Source of the DNA: MPNP01 sp965221445
Lineage (GTDB): Bacteria; Pseudomonadota; Alphaproteobacteria; Rhodobacterales; Rhodobacteraceae
NCBI GenBank assembly: GCA_965221445.1
Contig: CBDCSF010000013.1
Span: 496,001 to 560,000, forward strand
Length of the DNA: 64,000 bases
Direction: 5' to 3'
Shown here piece by piece: positions 53,364 to 62,549 of the stretch. Numbering within the stretch: the stretch's first letter is position 1; each line of letters starts with the position of its first letter. Under the pieces are notes generated by a model. That model did not search any database, had not been told where the DNA came from, and worked only from the letters and a program-made list of their open reading frames with translations. The translations under genes and the position numbers were made by a program.

Positions 53364-54949
53364 ACCAGAAACTTTTGGAAACGAAAAACCTTTCAATCAC
53401 CTTCACACAGGAAGGTCGATTAATTGAAGCTGTTAAAAATGTTTCCTTTGAAATTGGCAAAGGAGAAACTGTAGCCATAGTAGGTGAATCCGGTTCTGGG
53501 AAATCAGTTACTGCATTATCAACTGTTGGTCTTCTTCCTGGTAATGCCAGTATCACAGGTTCTGTGAAATTCAAGGAGCAGGAACTTGTTGATGCAGACT
53601 TCAACACTCTACAGCAAATCAGGGGAAATGAAATCAGTTTCATTTTTCAAGAACCCATGTCCTCTCTTAACCCTCTGCATACCTTGGAAAAACAGGTAGG
53701 TGAGAGCTTGAAGATACACCAAAACCTGGCGGGGGCAGAAGCAAGAAAGAAAGTATTGGAGCTCCTTGAGAAAACCGGAATTGATAACCCTGAATCAAGG
53801 TTGAAGTGTCATCCCCACCTGTTTTCAGGCGGCCAGAGACAAAGGATTATGATTGCCATGGCCCTTGCCAACAATCCTTCTCTACTCATTGCTGATGAGC
53901 CGACAACAGCACTTGATGTAACTATCCAGGCTCAGATTCTGAAACTACTCTCCGACCTTAAAGAATCAGAAGGGATGGGATTACTGTTCATAACCCATGA
54001 CCTCAATATAGTAAGGAATATTGCTGATCGGGTCCTCGTCATGAAGGACGGTAACATTGTGGAAAGTGGCAAAAGAAAAAAGGTTTTTGATTCTCCAGAG
54101 CATCCGTATACTAAAGCTCTGATGGCTGCGGAACCATCGGGTTCACCCGATCCCATATCCAAGGATCGAAATCCTGTCCTAATGGTCAATAAATTAAAGG
54201 TTTGGTTCCCCATAAAGCGTGGCGTCCTGCGCCGAACGGTAGGTCATGTAAAGGCAGTAAATACTGCTGACTTCCAAATTGAGCGCGGAGAAACCCTAGG
54301 AATAGTGGGCGAATCGGGATCAGGAAAAACAACCATTGCGCTTGCTATTCTGAAACTTGTTTCTTCCGAAGGATCAATATCCATAAAGGGAAATCAGATC
54401 GGTGACTTATCAAGTCGTAACGTCCGGCAGTTTCGAAAAAACATGCAAATTGTATTTCAGGACCCTTATGGGTCACTTTCTCCCAGGATGACAGTTGGAC
54501 AGATCGTTTCCGAGGGGCTTAAAATTCTTGGATCCCATTCACAGGAAGAAATAAATGACTTAACTTCAAACATACTGGTTGAAGTAGGTCTCACTCCAGA
54601 AATGATGGGTAGATACCCGCATGAATTTTCAGGTGGACAGCGACAACGGATTGCGATTGCGAGGGCAATGATTCTCAACCCTGAATTACTGATACTTGAT
54701 GAACCCACATCAGCCCTTGATAGGACAGTTCAAGCTCAGATCGTTGACTTGTTGTTACAGATGCAACGTGAGAAAAATCTTTCTTATATTTTTATAAGCC
54801 ATGACCTGAGAATTGTTAAATCATTATCCCACAAGATCTTGGTAATGCATCACGGTGATATTGTCGAAAGCGGATCTGCTGAGGATATATTCAATTCCCC
54901 GAAAATGGATTATACCAAATCCCTTATGAAAGCTGCCTATATGAATTAG
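53360..54949 (+). CDS. yejF: Peptide ABC transporter dual ATPase YejF
   Basis: Two ATPase domains in one chain of 529 residues. First: Walker A GESGSGKSV, signature FSGGQRQRIMIAMAL, Walker B LLIADEPTTALD. Second: Walker A GESGSGKTT, signature FSGGQRQRIAIARAM, Walker B LLILDEPTSALD. Each is followed by an oligopeptide-type C-terminal region (SPEHPYTKALMAAEP). GTG start overlapping the yejE stop. Completes the transporter. Confidence 0.95.
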   Translation: MNQKLLETKNLSITFTQEGRLIEAVKNVSFEIGKGETVAIVGESGSGKSVTALSTVGLLPGNASITGSVKFKEQELVDADFNTLQQIRGNEISFIFQEPMSSLNPLHTLEKQVGESLKIHQNLAGAEARKKVLELLEKTGIDNPESRLKCHPHLFSGGQRQRIMIAMALANNPSLLIADEPTTALDVTIQAQILKLLSDLKESEGMGLLFITHDLNIVRNIADRVLVMKDGNIVESGKRKKVFDSPEHPYTKALMAAEPSGSPDPISKDRNPVLMVNKLKVWFPIKRGVLRRTVGHVKAVNTADFQIERGETLGIVGESGSGKTTIALAILKLVSSEGSISIKGNQIGDLSSRNVRQFRKNMQIVFQDPYGSLSPRMTVGQIVSEGLKILGSHSQEEINDLTSNILVEVGLTPEMMGRYPHEFSGGQRQRIAIARAMILNPELLILDEPTSALDRTVQAQIVDLLLQMQREKNLSYIFISHDLRIVKSLSHKILVMHHGDIVESGSAEDIFNSPKMDYTKSLMKAAYMN

Positions 54950-54978
54950 GTTGACTGGAGGGATTTTGTGATCTATCC

Positions 54979-56358
54979 CTACCGAATATAAATCACATAG
55001 CATTCTGCATTGCGGGTAGCAAGAATTCGGCACACTTTCTCTGCCGACTTCTCGTTCATGCCGATATACTTCAATACTATTCCTCTACCGTTATCAAGAA
55101 GAATTTTCTTGGCTGAAAACAATTCTGAAGGTACCATAAACTCCAACCTTCTGGCCCTACTGTTAGCCAGCCCTTTGGAATAATAGGTTCCCAAAACGAC
55201 ACCGGAGTTCTTAGCGTTGAAACTTGTCCCGTTGAGCAAGGTAAGTTCTCTCGGTCGTTGAGAAGGTAAATAACTATCCCACTCTCGCCCATCAACCGAT
55301 AACGGATCAGATGCTCCTCCCAATTCCAAAATTTCTGATTGTGTCGGTTGATTCAGGCTAGCAAAAATTCCTTCAGTCAAATCAACAATTTTGGGTTCAG
55401 CAACTTGTTCCTCCATAAGATCAGGCCTTAATGTTGGTGAAGATACTTCAGCCAAAACTTTCCCATTAAGTGTATATTTTCCGTAAGGGGGTACTTTCGG
55501 TTTAACCATCCTAACCTTGGAATCTGCACGTGTAAAACCCAAGTCCATTAGTTTTGCAACCTGTTCGTTTCTTGATGTTGTTGATTTGCCACCAAATACT
55601 GTGGTAATAATCCTTACGTTACCCCTGCGTGCTGAAGCTACCAGATTGAACCCTGCTGCCTGGGTATAACCAGTCTTTATACCGTCTGCACCACTGTAGT
55701 TGGTTAGAAATCGCCTATTGGTATTGTAGACTGTGGTACCACCGACATCAGTGTATTTCCTGGAAAACAAATTATAATAATCTGGGTAATCGTAAACTAT
55801 GTGCCGACCAAGAATTGTCATATCCTTGGCTGTGGAATAATGCCCCTCCTGGGTTAATCCATTGGCATTCTTGAAATGGGTATTGTTCATTCCCATTAAT
55901 TTTGCTGTTCTATTCATTCGGTCGGTGAAGGCTTCCAAGCTTCCCTCGATAGCCTCTGCCAAAGCAGTAGAAGCATCATTTGCAGACCTGACTGCGGCAC
56001 CCCTAATCAAGTACCTCAAACGTACCCTTGAGCCAGCTTGCAAGTATAATTTTGATGGAGGTTCAGCTGCTGCTCTACGAGAAATCTTGACCCGACTATC
56101 CAATGATATTTCACCATTTTCAACCGCCTCAAAGACAACATATAGAGTCATCATCTTGGTAAGGGATGCTGGATGCAAGATTTGATTTGCACTTCTGGAA
56201 TGGAGGATTTCACCATTTCTGGCATCCATAACCACAGCGGCATAGGGGGCTGCTTTAACCTGAACAAGAATTGATTCAGCGATCAATATTGCCGCAAAAA
56301 CAGTTATAAAAACCGCACCTACCTTGCACGTAATATATTTCGTAATGTGTCTGCTCAT
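54979..56358 (-). CDS. D-alanyl-D-alanine carboxypeptidase with SPOR domain
   Basis: Penicillin-binding protein of the DacA/DacC class (S11) that trims the terminal D-Ala of peptidoglycan side chains. Signal anchor at residues 13-36. Active site Ser65-x-x-Lys68 (HPASLTKMM), Ser125-Ala-Asn127 and Lys228-Thr-Gly. The C-terminal ~80 residues form a SPOR domain (GTYYSKGLANSRARRLEFMV, EKVCRILATRNAECYVIYIR) that binds denuded glycan at the septum. The fusion of carboxypeptidase and SPOR is common in alphaproteobacteria. 459 residues, ATG start. Convergent with yejF across 29 bases. Confidence 0.94.
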   Translation of the reverse strand: MSRHITKYITCKVGAVFITVFAAILIAESILVQVKAAPYAAVVMDARNGEILHSRSANQILHPASLTKMMTLYVVFEAVENGEISLDSRVKISRRAAAEPPSKLYLQAGSRVRLRYLIRGAAVRSANDASTALAEAIEGSLEAFTDRMNRTAKLMGMNNTHFKNANGLTQEGHYSTAKDMTILGRHIVYDYPDYYNLFSRKYTDVGGTTVYNTNRRFLTNYSGADGIKTGYTQAAGFNLVASARRGNVRIITTVFGGKSTTSRNEQVAKLMDLGFTRADSKVRMVKPKVPPYGKYTLNGKVLAEVSSPTLRPDLMEEQVAEPKIVDLTEGIFASLNQPTQSEILELGGASDPLSVDGREWDSYLPSQRPRELTLLNGTSFNAKNSGVVLGTYYSKGLANSRARRLEFMVPSELFSAKKILLDNGRGIVLKYIGMNEKSAEKVCRILATRNAECYVIYIR

Positions 56359-56446
56359 ATTTTTTTCTAGCCACTGTTACTTTTTCGTGTGACCTTTTTA
56401 GAGGTAGGTCTGTATAACCCTTAATATCATAAATTTCAAGAAAAAA

Positions 56447-57148
56447 TTACCTAAACTTTATTCTGTTAAGCACTTTTGGTAGCTGGGGTAATTCTGAAAT
56501 CTCAAAAAAATGTTCCGATTCCACCGGCTTTTTTCCTTCGTTGTCATACTCCCAATTAGGTTCATTAGAAACCAGAACACCCCATGACCCCACTTTCATT
56601 GATGGAAGAATATCTGAACGCACCGAATTCCCTACCATGACACAGGAGGAATAATCAATCTTGTACTTGTCGAAAATTTCCTTGTAAATTTCAGGGGTTT
56701 TTCTGCTTACTATCTCTATGTGATCGAATAAATCTCCCAAGCCTGACTGAGCTATTTTTCTTTCCTGATCAAATAAATCTCCCATGGTTATCATAATCAG
56801 AGTATAGTCACCGCTTAATTGTTCAATCAAACTCTTTACACCCGGATACAACTCTAAAGGATATCTTTGAAGTTCTCTCCCCAAATCCAGTATCTGTGAA
56901 ATAATTCTTGTTGGAACCCTGCCTTGGGTAACTTCGATTGCTGTTTCAATCATCGAAAGCGTAAAACTCTTCACTCCAAAACCGTGGAATTTGATATTTT
57001 TCTTTTCAACGTTAAGCAAATGAGAACTGAGATCAGGAGAGGTCGAATATTCCTCTAATAACCTTTTGAAGGTGGTTTCGGTTGTGTTGAAATGTATATT
57101 GTTGGACCAAAGAGTATCATCTGCATCAAAGGCTATTGTCGAAATCAT
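56447..57148 (-). CDS. HAD-superfamily hydrolase (YjjG-like)
   Basis: Haloacid-dehalogenase-type phosphatase, 233 residues. Motif I FDADDTLWSNN with the nucleophile Asp8 and Asp10, motif II around LIMITMGDLFDQERKI, motif III Lys near EIVSRKTPEIYKEIFDKY, motif IV VMVGNSVRSDILPSMKVG. An alpha-helical cap lies between motifs I and II. Substrate unknown; YjjG relatives act on nucleotides or phosphoglycolate. Divergent from clpS across 55 bases. Confidence 0.9.
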   Translation of the reverse strand: MISTIAFDADDTLWSNNIHFNTTETTFKRLLEEYSTSPDLSSHLLNVEKKNIKFHGFGVKSFTLSMIETAIEVTQGRVPTRIISQILDLGRELQRYPLELYPGVKSLIEQLSGDYTLIMITMGDLFDQERKIAQSGLGDLFDHIEIVSRKTPEIYKEIFDKYKIDYSSCVMVGNSVRSDILPSMKVGSWGVLVSNEPNWEYDNEGKKPVESEHFFEISELPQLPKVLNRIKFR

Positions 57149-57203
57149 TTTTGTCTACACTCTTAAAATATGCTAACCAAAGGTTAGTTAAATTCTTAAA
57201 GAT

Positions 57204-57569
57204 ATGGGGCAAATATTGAAAGCAAATTACCTGTTTGGATCAGCGGGCAATGAACATTCTTCACCAGCCGATCAAACAACTGCAGTAATTATACCTGAAC
57301 ACAAGGAGGAAATTGAAAAACCTCCCATGTATAAGGTTTTACTTCTAAATGATGACTACACACCGATGGAATTTGTTGTTGCCGTATTACAGGCAGTATT
57401 TGCTTTTTCACCGGAGAAAGCATTTGATCTCATGTTGACCGTTCATAACAAGGGAGTCGGTGTTGCAGGTGTTTTTATACACGAGATAGCGGAAACAAAG
57501 GCCAATCAGGTTATGCGACTTGCCCAAGAACACGGTCATCCCCTGATGTGTACCATCGAAGAGGATTAG
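57204..57569 (+). CDS. clpS: ATP-dependent Clp protease adaptor ClpS
   Basis: Delivers N-degron substrates to ClpAP. A flexible N-terminal tail of ~40 residues is followed by the core: MYKVLLLNDDYTPMEFVVAV with the Asn-Asp-Asp of the N-degron pocket, HNKGVGVAGVFIHEIAETKA, and the ending HGHPLMCTIEED. 121 residues. clpA is not adjacent within the window. Confidence 0.95.
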   Translation: MGQILKANYLFGSAGNEHSSPADQTTAVIIPEHKEEIEKPPMYKVLLLNDDYTPMEFVVAVLQAVFAFSPEKAFDLMLTVHNKGVGVAGVFIHEIAETKANQVMRLAQEHGHPLMCTIEED

Positions 57570-57727
57570 ACCCGGTTTTGCTATTCTAAAACAATTTAAT
57601 TCAAACCCTTTGTCTGGAATTTCGGCCCAATAAGATTTCTCCAGAAACCCTCACCATTTCAGGAACATACTCAAACACCCTAAAATTTCAAAAAGGTTTC
57701 TCCTTGATAGATGAAACGAAGGTCAAA

Positions 57728-58330
57728 CTATGGAACCAAGTCCTTTAAACTTTCCTGAATCGGAGTAAGGAATTTGTCATCATTAGGTTGTGGTTCGCTA
57801 GATTTTGAACCTCTCTTTTGTTGTGCCTTCTGAATCGCTAAATCCAAGCTAATTTGTTTACACAAACCTAACGCGACTGGATCAACTGGCTGAATATTAC
57901 TAATGTTCCAATGAGTTCGATCTCGTATTGCCACAATAGTTGTTTTCGTTGTACCAATTAGCTTACAGATTTGGCTATCAGCAATTTCAGGGTGGTTTTT
58001 GATCAACCAAAGTATGGCTCTAGGGCGATCTTGCCTTTTGGCAACCGGGGTGTACCTGGTTCCAGTTCTTTTCTTTTCATCCTTGACCATGGGTGGGATC
58101 TTTAATTTCAATTCGTAATTTGGATCTGCCTCACCCTTGTCAATTTCTGACTTATCAATTTGATTCCCTGCTATCGGGTCTATTCCTAGAATTCCAACCG
58201 CCACGTCTTCGTTGGCAATCCCTTCAATTTCCAATAGATGCATATCGCAAAATTTTGCGATCTGTCCAAAAGTCAGTGATGTGTTTTCAACTAACCATAC
58301 GGCAGTTGCCTTCGCCATTATTGGTTTCAT
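57728..58330 (-). CDS. trcR: Cell cycle transcriptional regulator TrcR (DUF1013)
   Basis: Alphaproteobacteria-specific DUF1013 protein. ATG at 58330 (MKPIMAKATAVWLVENTSLT) is chosen because GGA lies upstream and family members begin here; the frame extends to 58366. HTH-like N-terminus (FGQIAKFCDMHLLEIEGIA), a middle domain with YTPVAKRQDRPRAILWLIKN and a second HTH (DSQICKLIGTTKTTIVAIRD). 200 residues. It acts with CtrA-controlled cell-cycle genes in relatives. Good taxonomic marker. Confidence 0.9.
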   Translation of the reverse strand: MKPIMAKATAVWLVENTSLTFGQIAKFCDMHLLEIEGIANEDVAVGILGIDPIAGNQIDKSEIDKGEADPNYELKLKIPPMVKDEKKRTGTRYTPVAKRQDRPRAILWLIKNHPEIADSQICKLIGTTKTTIVAIRDRTHWNISNIQPVDPVALGLCKQISLDLAIQKAQQKRGSKSSEPQPNDDKFLTPIQESLKDLVP

Positions 58331-58441
58331 TACAATTCCATACAAACAAAAAGTCCGGATATTCACCTACAAGCAAAAGATTTCTCTGCTTAAATTCCGG
58401 TACTATTAATAAATATTATAGAAAGTAGGTATCTATACTAT

Positions 58442-59431
58442 TTAGATTTCCAAGACAATTTTTCCAATATGCTCTGATGTTTCCATTTTTCTGTGGGCTT
58501 CAACTACATCCTCAAGTTTGAAAATGGAATCCATTACCGGTTTTATTCGACCGGTTTCGAAATAAGGAAATACCTTTTCTCTCAATTCCGTTGCTATATT
58601 AGCCTTGGCCAATAGAGATTGAGGTCGAAGAGTACTCCCAGTTATCGTCAATCTTCGGACCATAAGTTGAGCAAAATTCAACTCAACCTTAGGTCCCTTC
58701 AAAAATGCTATTTGAACTAGCCTTCCGTCGTTGGCTAAAATTTTTACATTTTTTGGTAAATAGTCTCCCCCTACCATATCCAAAATCAGATCGACACCCT
58801 TTCCACCCGTATACTCCCTGATTTCCTCAACATAATTCTGATCCTTATAGTTGATAGCAATTTCTGCCCCAAGGTCGGTACACACCTTTGCCTTTTCTGG
58901 TGTACCCACAGTAGTAAAAACTCTGGCTCCGAATAATTCTGCCAACTGGATAGCTGTTGTTCCAATACCTGAACTCCCCCCATGAACCAAAAAGGTTTCC
59001 CCGGCCTTTAAGCCACCTCGCATAAACACATTACTCCAGACTGTAAAGAAGGTTTCGCATATGGCCGCTGCATGATTGAAATCCATACCATTTGGTACTT
59101 GTAGTGCATGGTCCTCGTGAGTTATCGAATATTCGGCATATCCACCCCCTGGAAGGAGAGCACAAACCTTGTCCCCGATTTTCCACCGTGAGACCCTTTC
59201 TCCCACAGCAACAATTACTCCGGCACTTTCCAAACCAGGTAAGTCGCTTGCATCTTTAGGTGGATGATAAGACCCCGAGCGTTGCAATATATCGGGTCTG
59301 TTTATCCCAGCACTAGCATTCTTAATTAATATTTGATTTCCCTCTGGCTCAGGAATTTCCCTCTGATTCAGTTTTAGAACCTCCGGACCACCAAAACTGG
59401 AAATTTCAACAACTCTCATAGTATTTTTCAT
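58442..59431 (-). CDS. NAD(P)H-quinone oxidoreductase, zinc-independent MDR family
   Basis: Medium-chain dehydrogenase/reductase of the quinone oxidoreductase (QOR/PIG3) type, 329 residues. GroES-like N-terminus (NASAGINRPDILQRSGSYHP), NADPH-binding Rossmann motif (LVHGGSSGIGTTAIQLAELF), LILDMVGGDYL, and no zinc ligands. ATG at 59431 has AAGGGG upstream within the end of coq9, three bases away, so they form an operon. Substrate quinone not known. Confidence 0.9.
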   Translation of the reverse strand: MKNTMRVVEISSFGGPEVLKLNQREIPEPEGNQILIKNASAGINRPDILQRSGSYHPPKDASDLPGLESAGVIVAVGERVSRWKIGDKVCALLPGGGYAEYSITHEDHALQVPNGMDFNHAAAICETFFTVWSNVFMRGGLKAGETFLVHGGSSGIGTTAIQLAELFGARVFTTVGTPEKAKVCTDLGAEIAINYKDQNYVEEIREYTGGKGVDLILDMVGGDYLPKNVKILANDGRLVQIAFLKGPKVELNFAQLMVRRLTITGSTLRPQSLLAKANIATELREKVFPYFETGRIKPVMDSIFKLEDVVEAHRKMETSEHIGKIVLEI

Positions 59432-59434
59432 GAA

Positions 59435-60154
59435 TCACCCCTTATCAGGTACCCATCCTGGATATTTGCTTTTATCAAAATCACTTCTGTAATTCCTTAC
59501 CGGAATTTTTTCCAGGGTTTTAAAGACAGGTTGGAATATAGGATTGCTCTTGGCATGAGATTTTAATTTTTCAAACTCCATTACATCGGCTATTCTGCGG
59601 TTTATAAAATCCCTGGTATCTTCAAAGTCATTGCTCTTGTCACCAATGAAAAACAAAAAGGTTGATGAAATAATTCCTGAAAGAATCATTCTTTTTGTGT
59701 ACCAGTTATAATCTTCGGAAGTATCCCCCATAAAATTCCAAATTTTGTCAGCTGTACTCCAAACCAATTTGGTTCCAGGAAGAAGATTTACAGGTAACAA
59801 AAAAGTCGACAAGGCTTTTTTTAGTAGGATTTGATGTAGCTGATAATCTTCAAAAGCAGATACCCTGATCCAAACCGCTTCAGCAATTTTTTCACTATAT
59901 CTTAATCCACTAAGATCGGCTGTAGCAAGGGTTTCCAGCATTCTTTTGTCTCCAAATTCATGAAAAAAATTTGCTAGATCACTTTCTCCCTTTGGGAAGA
60001 TCTTGTAACCGATATCCAAATCAACGTTGGCGTTCCCAACAGCTGTCTCAAAACTTTCTTTAGACCATCCATCGTAGGGAATTAAATGTAAGGCTTGCTT
60101 TAAAACCTCTTCCTTAAGTGAATTTAGCTTGGCATCATCAAAATTGTTTCCCAT
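59435..60154 (-). CDS. coq9: COQ9 family ubiquinone biosynthesis protein
   Basis: Lipid-binding protein of the COQ9 family that helps hydroxylation steps of ubiquinone synthesis in mitochondria and alphaproteobacteria. Marks: ALHLIPYDGWSKESFETAV, EDYQLHQILLKKALSTFLLP, TADKIWNFMGDTSEDYNWYT and KRMILSGIISSTFLFFIGD. 239 residues from ATG 60154, which has AAGGA upstream; a TTG at 60178 is less likely. Operon with the quinone oxidoreductase. Divergent from rpsU. Confidence 0.92.
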   Translation of the reverse strand: MGNNFDDAKLNSLKEEVLKQALHLIPYDGWSKESFETAVGNANVDLDIGYKIFPKGESDLANFFHEFGDKRMLETLATADLSGLRYSEKIAEAVWIRVSAFEDYQLHQILLKKALSTFLLPVNLLPGTKLVWSTADKIWNFMGDTSEDYNWYTKRMILSGIISSTFLFFIGDKSNDFEDTRDFINRRIADVMEFEKLKSHAKSNPIFQPVFKTLEKIPVRNYRSDFDKSKYPGWVPDKG

Positions 60155-60375
60155 GTTAATTTCCTTATTTTTAACCAAAGTTATTTTATCCCTACTGAGT
60201 GTTGTCCACCACGTTATATCTGATCGTTCTAAAAATGTTTACCAATAGGTTCTTTAAAATGAAAAATTTGGATTTATTTTATCTAGTAAAGCAATATTCT
60301 TATCTGTATTGATGTACAGTTGGGGGATTTATGCTAGATAAAGGTTTTTTCTCGTTTGAAAGGTGGCTTGGATTT

Positions 60376-60582
60376 ATGCAAGTAATTGTACGTGACAATA
60401 ATGTTGAACAGGCAATAAGAGTTCTCAAAAAGAAACTTCAAAGAGAAGGTGTGTTTCGAGAAATGAAACTTCGTCAACATTATGAAAAGCCCTCCCAAAG
60501 AAAAGCAAGGGAAAAATCAGAAGCGATCAGAAGATCCCGTAAGCTTGCTCGTAAAAGAGCCATGATGGAAGGTAATCTTTAA
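60376..60582 (+). CDS. rpsU: 30S ribosomal protein S21
   Basis: 68 residues from ATG 60376: MQVIVRDNNVEQAIRVLKKK, then LQREGVFREMKLRQHYEKPS and a basic tail (AIRRSRKLARKRAMMEGN). The open frame starts at 60331, but the extra codons are not part of S21. Beside coq9, a typical alphaproteobacterial position. Confidence 0.95.
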   Translation: MQVIVRDNNVEQAIRVLKKKLQREGVFREMKLRQHYEKPSQRKAREKSEAIRRSRKLARKRAMMEGNL

Positions 60583-60832
60583 CCAACTGATGGATTGAAA
60601 TATCCAGAGCCTTTTGCAAGGCGATGTCCAGTCATTTCTTTGGAAACTCTACGGGTGAATTATATGGTAATTTACTGCAAAGGACTCTTTCTTTGTAAAC
60701 ATACGCTTTATAAAGGGACTCATGCGGAGTTAACCGCAGGAAATTTAGTTTACTGTTGAGAACATCTTACGGGGCTCATTTTCCTAAACAATCGGCAACA
60801 GTTCCAAAACAATTACTTTTGGTTTTGCTCAC

Positions 60833-60967
60833 TTAACCGTTGAAAATAGCTAGGAAAATCAGGACCAGGATTGCAATAATGATTACATTTCTTGAGAATT
60901 TAACAAAGGTTGCAAAATCCTTCTCATTTTGTTTAACATCCATCGAACCATGTTTGTATTCTGACAC
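60833..60967 (-). CDS. aa3-type cytochrome c oxidase subunit IV
   Basis: 44-residue membrane protein below usual ORF cut-offs. GTG at 60967 with GGAAT upstream. It reads SEYKHGSMDVKQNEKDFATF, then a single membrane helix (VIIIAILVLIFLAIF) and a stop. The HGSMD and the phenylalanine-rich joint before the helix match the bacterial aa3 oxidase subunit IV family. It binds at the edge of the oxidase; its absence is tolerated in relatives. The main cox genes are not in the window. Confidence 0.8.
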   Translation of the reverse strand: MSEYKHGSMDVKQNEKDFATFVKFSRNVIIIAILVLIFLAIFNG

Positions 60968-61376
60968 GTGATTATTCCTTTAATTTTCTGAGTTATTTTC
61001 TTTGTTTAAATATTTTCAGGTAAAATTCAATATTGGCTTGTAGGTAGCATATGTAGTTCAATTAAATCGTGTAATTCAACATTTGTGAAATACTTTATGT
61101 CCATTTTTGGCATACAATTCCACCTTGCCGAAATAAACATCAAACCATTGATGATAAAATTTTGATGCTTTACAACAGTGTGACTTTTGTATATAAACCC
61201 TAAAAGGAATCTTGTCCCTTGAACCCCAAGTGGACAGGGAGAATCCCCACAGTGCCGGCGACTGACTGAGTTTCCTTGATATCAAATGGTGCATGTCAGA
61301 GAATCCCTTTAGCCAGAGGTTTTTCCTTGTAAGAAAACGGGAAGGATTATATTCAGTTTCCAGAAGGAGATTGTCA
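60968..61376. other. Intergenic region before the HEPN module
   Basis: A+T-rich, no recognised gene. AGAAGGAG at 61362-61369 is a strong ribosome binding site for the next gene at 61377. Confidence 0.4.
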
Positions 61377-61673
61377 ATGCGGAAAAAGAGAAACGGTAAC
61401 CCAGAAAGGAACAAGCGTTTTAAAAGCATTGTCGAGAATGAGTTGAAGCCAGCCAAAATTATACGCCTGAAATCAGAGAAGGCCGAAGATCATGATGGTG
61501 ATCCAATCATGCGGATCAAGGTGGTTTACGATTCCGATGACAATCGTTTGGACCCCAACAAAACCTTAGGATTGTCCCGGGTTTTGTGTAACAAATACAG
61601 GAAGGACTTTGCGAAAAGATATCCTGTTTTCTACTTCCTGACAAAGGAAGAAGACGCCCTTGCTTCCAGCTGA
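61377..61673 (+). CDS. Small charged protein upstream of HEPN gene
   Basis: 98 residues from ATG 61377, which has a near-perfect AGAAGGAG at seven bases. A longer frame from 61293 has no such signal. Very basic N-terminus (MRKKRNGNPERNKRFK), then IIRLKSEKAEDHDGDPIMR and an end with RYPVFYFLTKEED. I do not recognise a family. It overlaps the HEPN gene by 14 bases, which suggests a two-gene unit such as antitoxin and toxin. Confidence 0.6.
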   Translation: MRKKRNGNPERNKRFKSIVENELKPAKIIRLKSEKAEDHDGDPIMRIKVVYDSDDNRLDPNKTLGLSRVLCNKYRKDFAKRYPVFYFLTKEEDALASS

Positions 61674-62133
61674 TCTCCTAAACACCGCCCGGGGATTGAT
61701 CAATCTAAAACAGGACAATCTGGAACAAACAAATCTCAAGAGAGCCCTGAGTACGGCTTATTATGCGATGTTTCATGCACTTTGCAGGAATTGCGCTGAC
61801 TCTTTCGTTAGGATGAAGGAAACCTGCAGGAGCCAATGTGCATGGGAACATGCCTATCGTGCGTTTAATCATAGACGTGTTAAGGAACGATGCAACAAAC
61901 CGGAATTCGATAATTCCTTTCCTGTCGGAATCCAGGATTTTGCCCGAAAGTTTGTAGAATTGCAGGAAAAGCGTCACGAGGCTGATTACAAACCTTCATG
62001 TACTCTAAACCGTTATGGTGTCTTTTACGACATTGAAAGCGCCGAGATTGCGATCAGGAAGCTGGAAGGTGCAACCATCAAGGACAAAAGGGCTTTTGCA
62101 GTATGGACGGCCTTTGGTAAAAGAAAAAATTGA
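61660..62133 (+). CDS. HEPN-domain protein
   Basis: 157 residues, mostly helical. RALSTAYYAMFHALCRNCAD is the HEPN-type helix pair, then WEHAYRAFNHRRVKERC and FVELQEKRHEADYKPS. HEPN proteins are often RNases in toxin-antitoxin or defence units, with an R-x4-6-H motif. Here Arg and His are present in several places but the canonical spacing is not certain. TTG start at 61660 within the end of the previous gene. Codon use matches the core genome. Function inferred only. Confidence 0.65.
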   Translation: MLPADLLNTARGLINLKQDNLEQTNLKRALSTAYYAMFHALCRNCADSFVRMKETCRSQCAWEHAYRAFNHRRVKERCNKPEFDNSFPVGIQDFARKFVELQEKRHEADYKPSCTLNRYGVFYDIESAEIAIRKLEGATIKDKRAFAVWTAFGKRKN

Positions 62134-62325
62134 TGGAAAGGTTCAAGGCTGATCCCGATGATCCTCAGCGAAACACGAAGCAAAACTGGCCCTAGGCTAA
62201 ATTCCGCTCTTCATCGACCTGAAGAAGTGACAACCCATCAGGACCTGGGACTGTTTCTTGCTGCCGGAAAAGGTACCTCCCCCGACATCACTTTTTGAAA
62301 AGGTTTTTATTCAATCCTGTTCCCC

Positions 62326-62409
62326 TTTTATTTCTCACAATAAACCGTAACTTAACCCCGTTTTTTTATCAAATTTATTTAAAGCTGATTTACTGATAAA
62401 TTGAATTAA
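62326..62409 (+). repeat. Solo right end of TnA (third copy remnant)
   Basis: From TTATTTCTCACAATAAA through a CCCCG and poly-T block to TTGAATTAA this matches the inverted right end of TnA (43479-43560) with several mismatches. It is cut at 62410 by the IS5 element. The rest of this TnA copy is absent. Confidence 0.7.
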
Positions 62410-62549
62410 GGGCACCTCAATTAATTAATCAACCAAAGATTTTTTTCAAATCAGCCCTCAAGAACTGGCATTACATCCTTTTTTGTGATTCACTTGCATC
62501 AACCAATAAATCATTCCCCTTTTGATGCAAACCGGGAGTATCCAAATGG

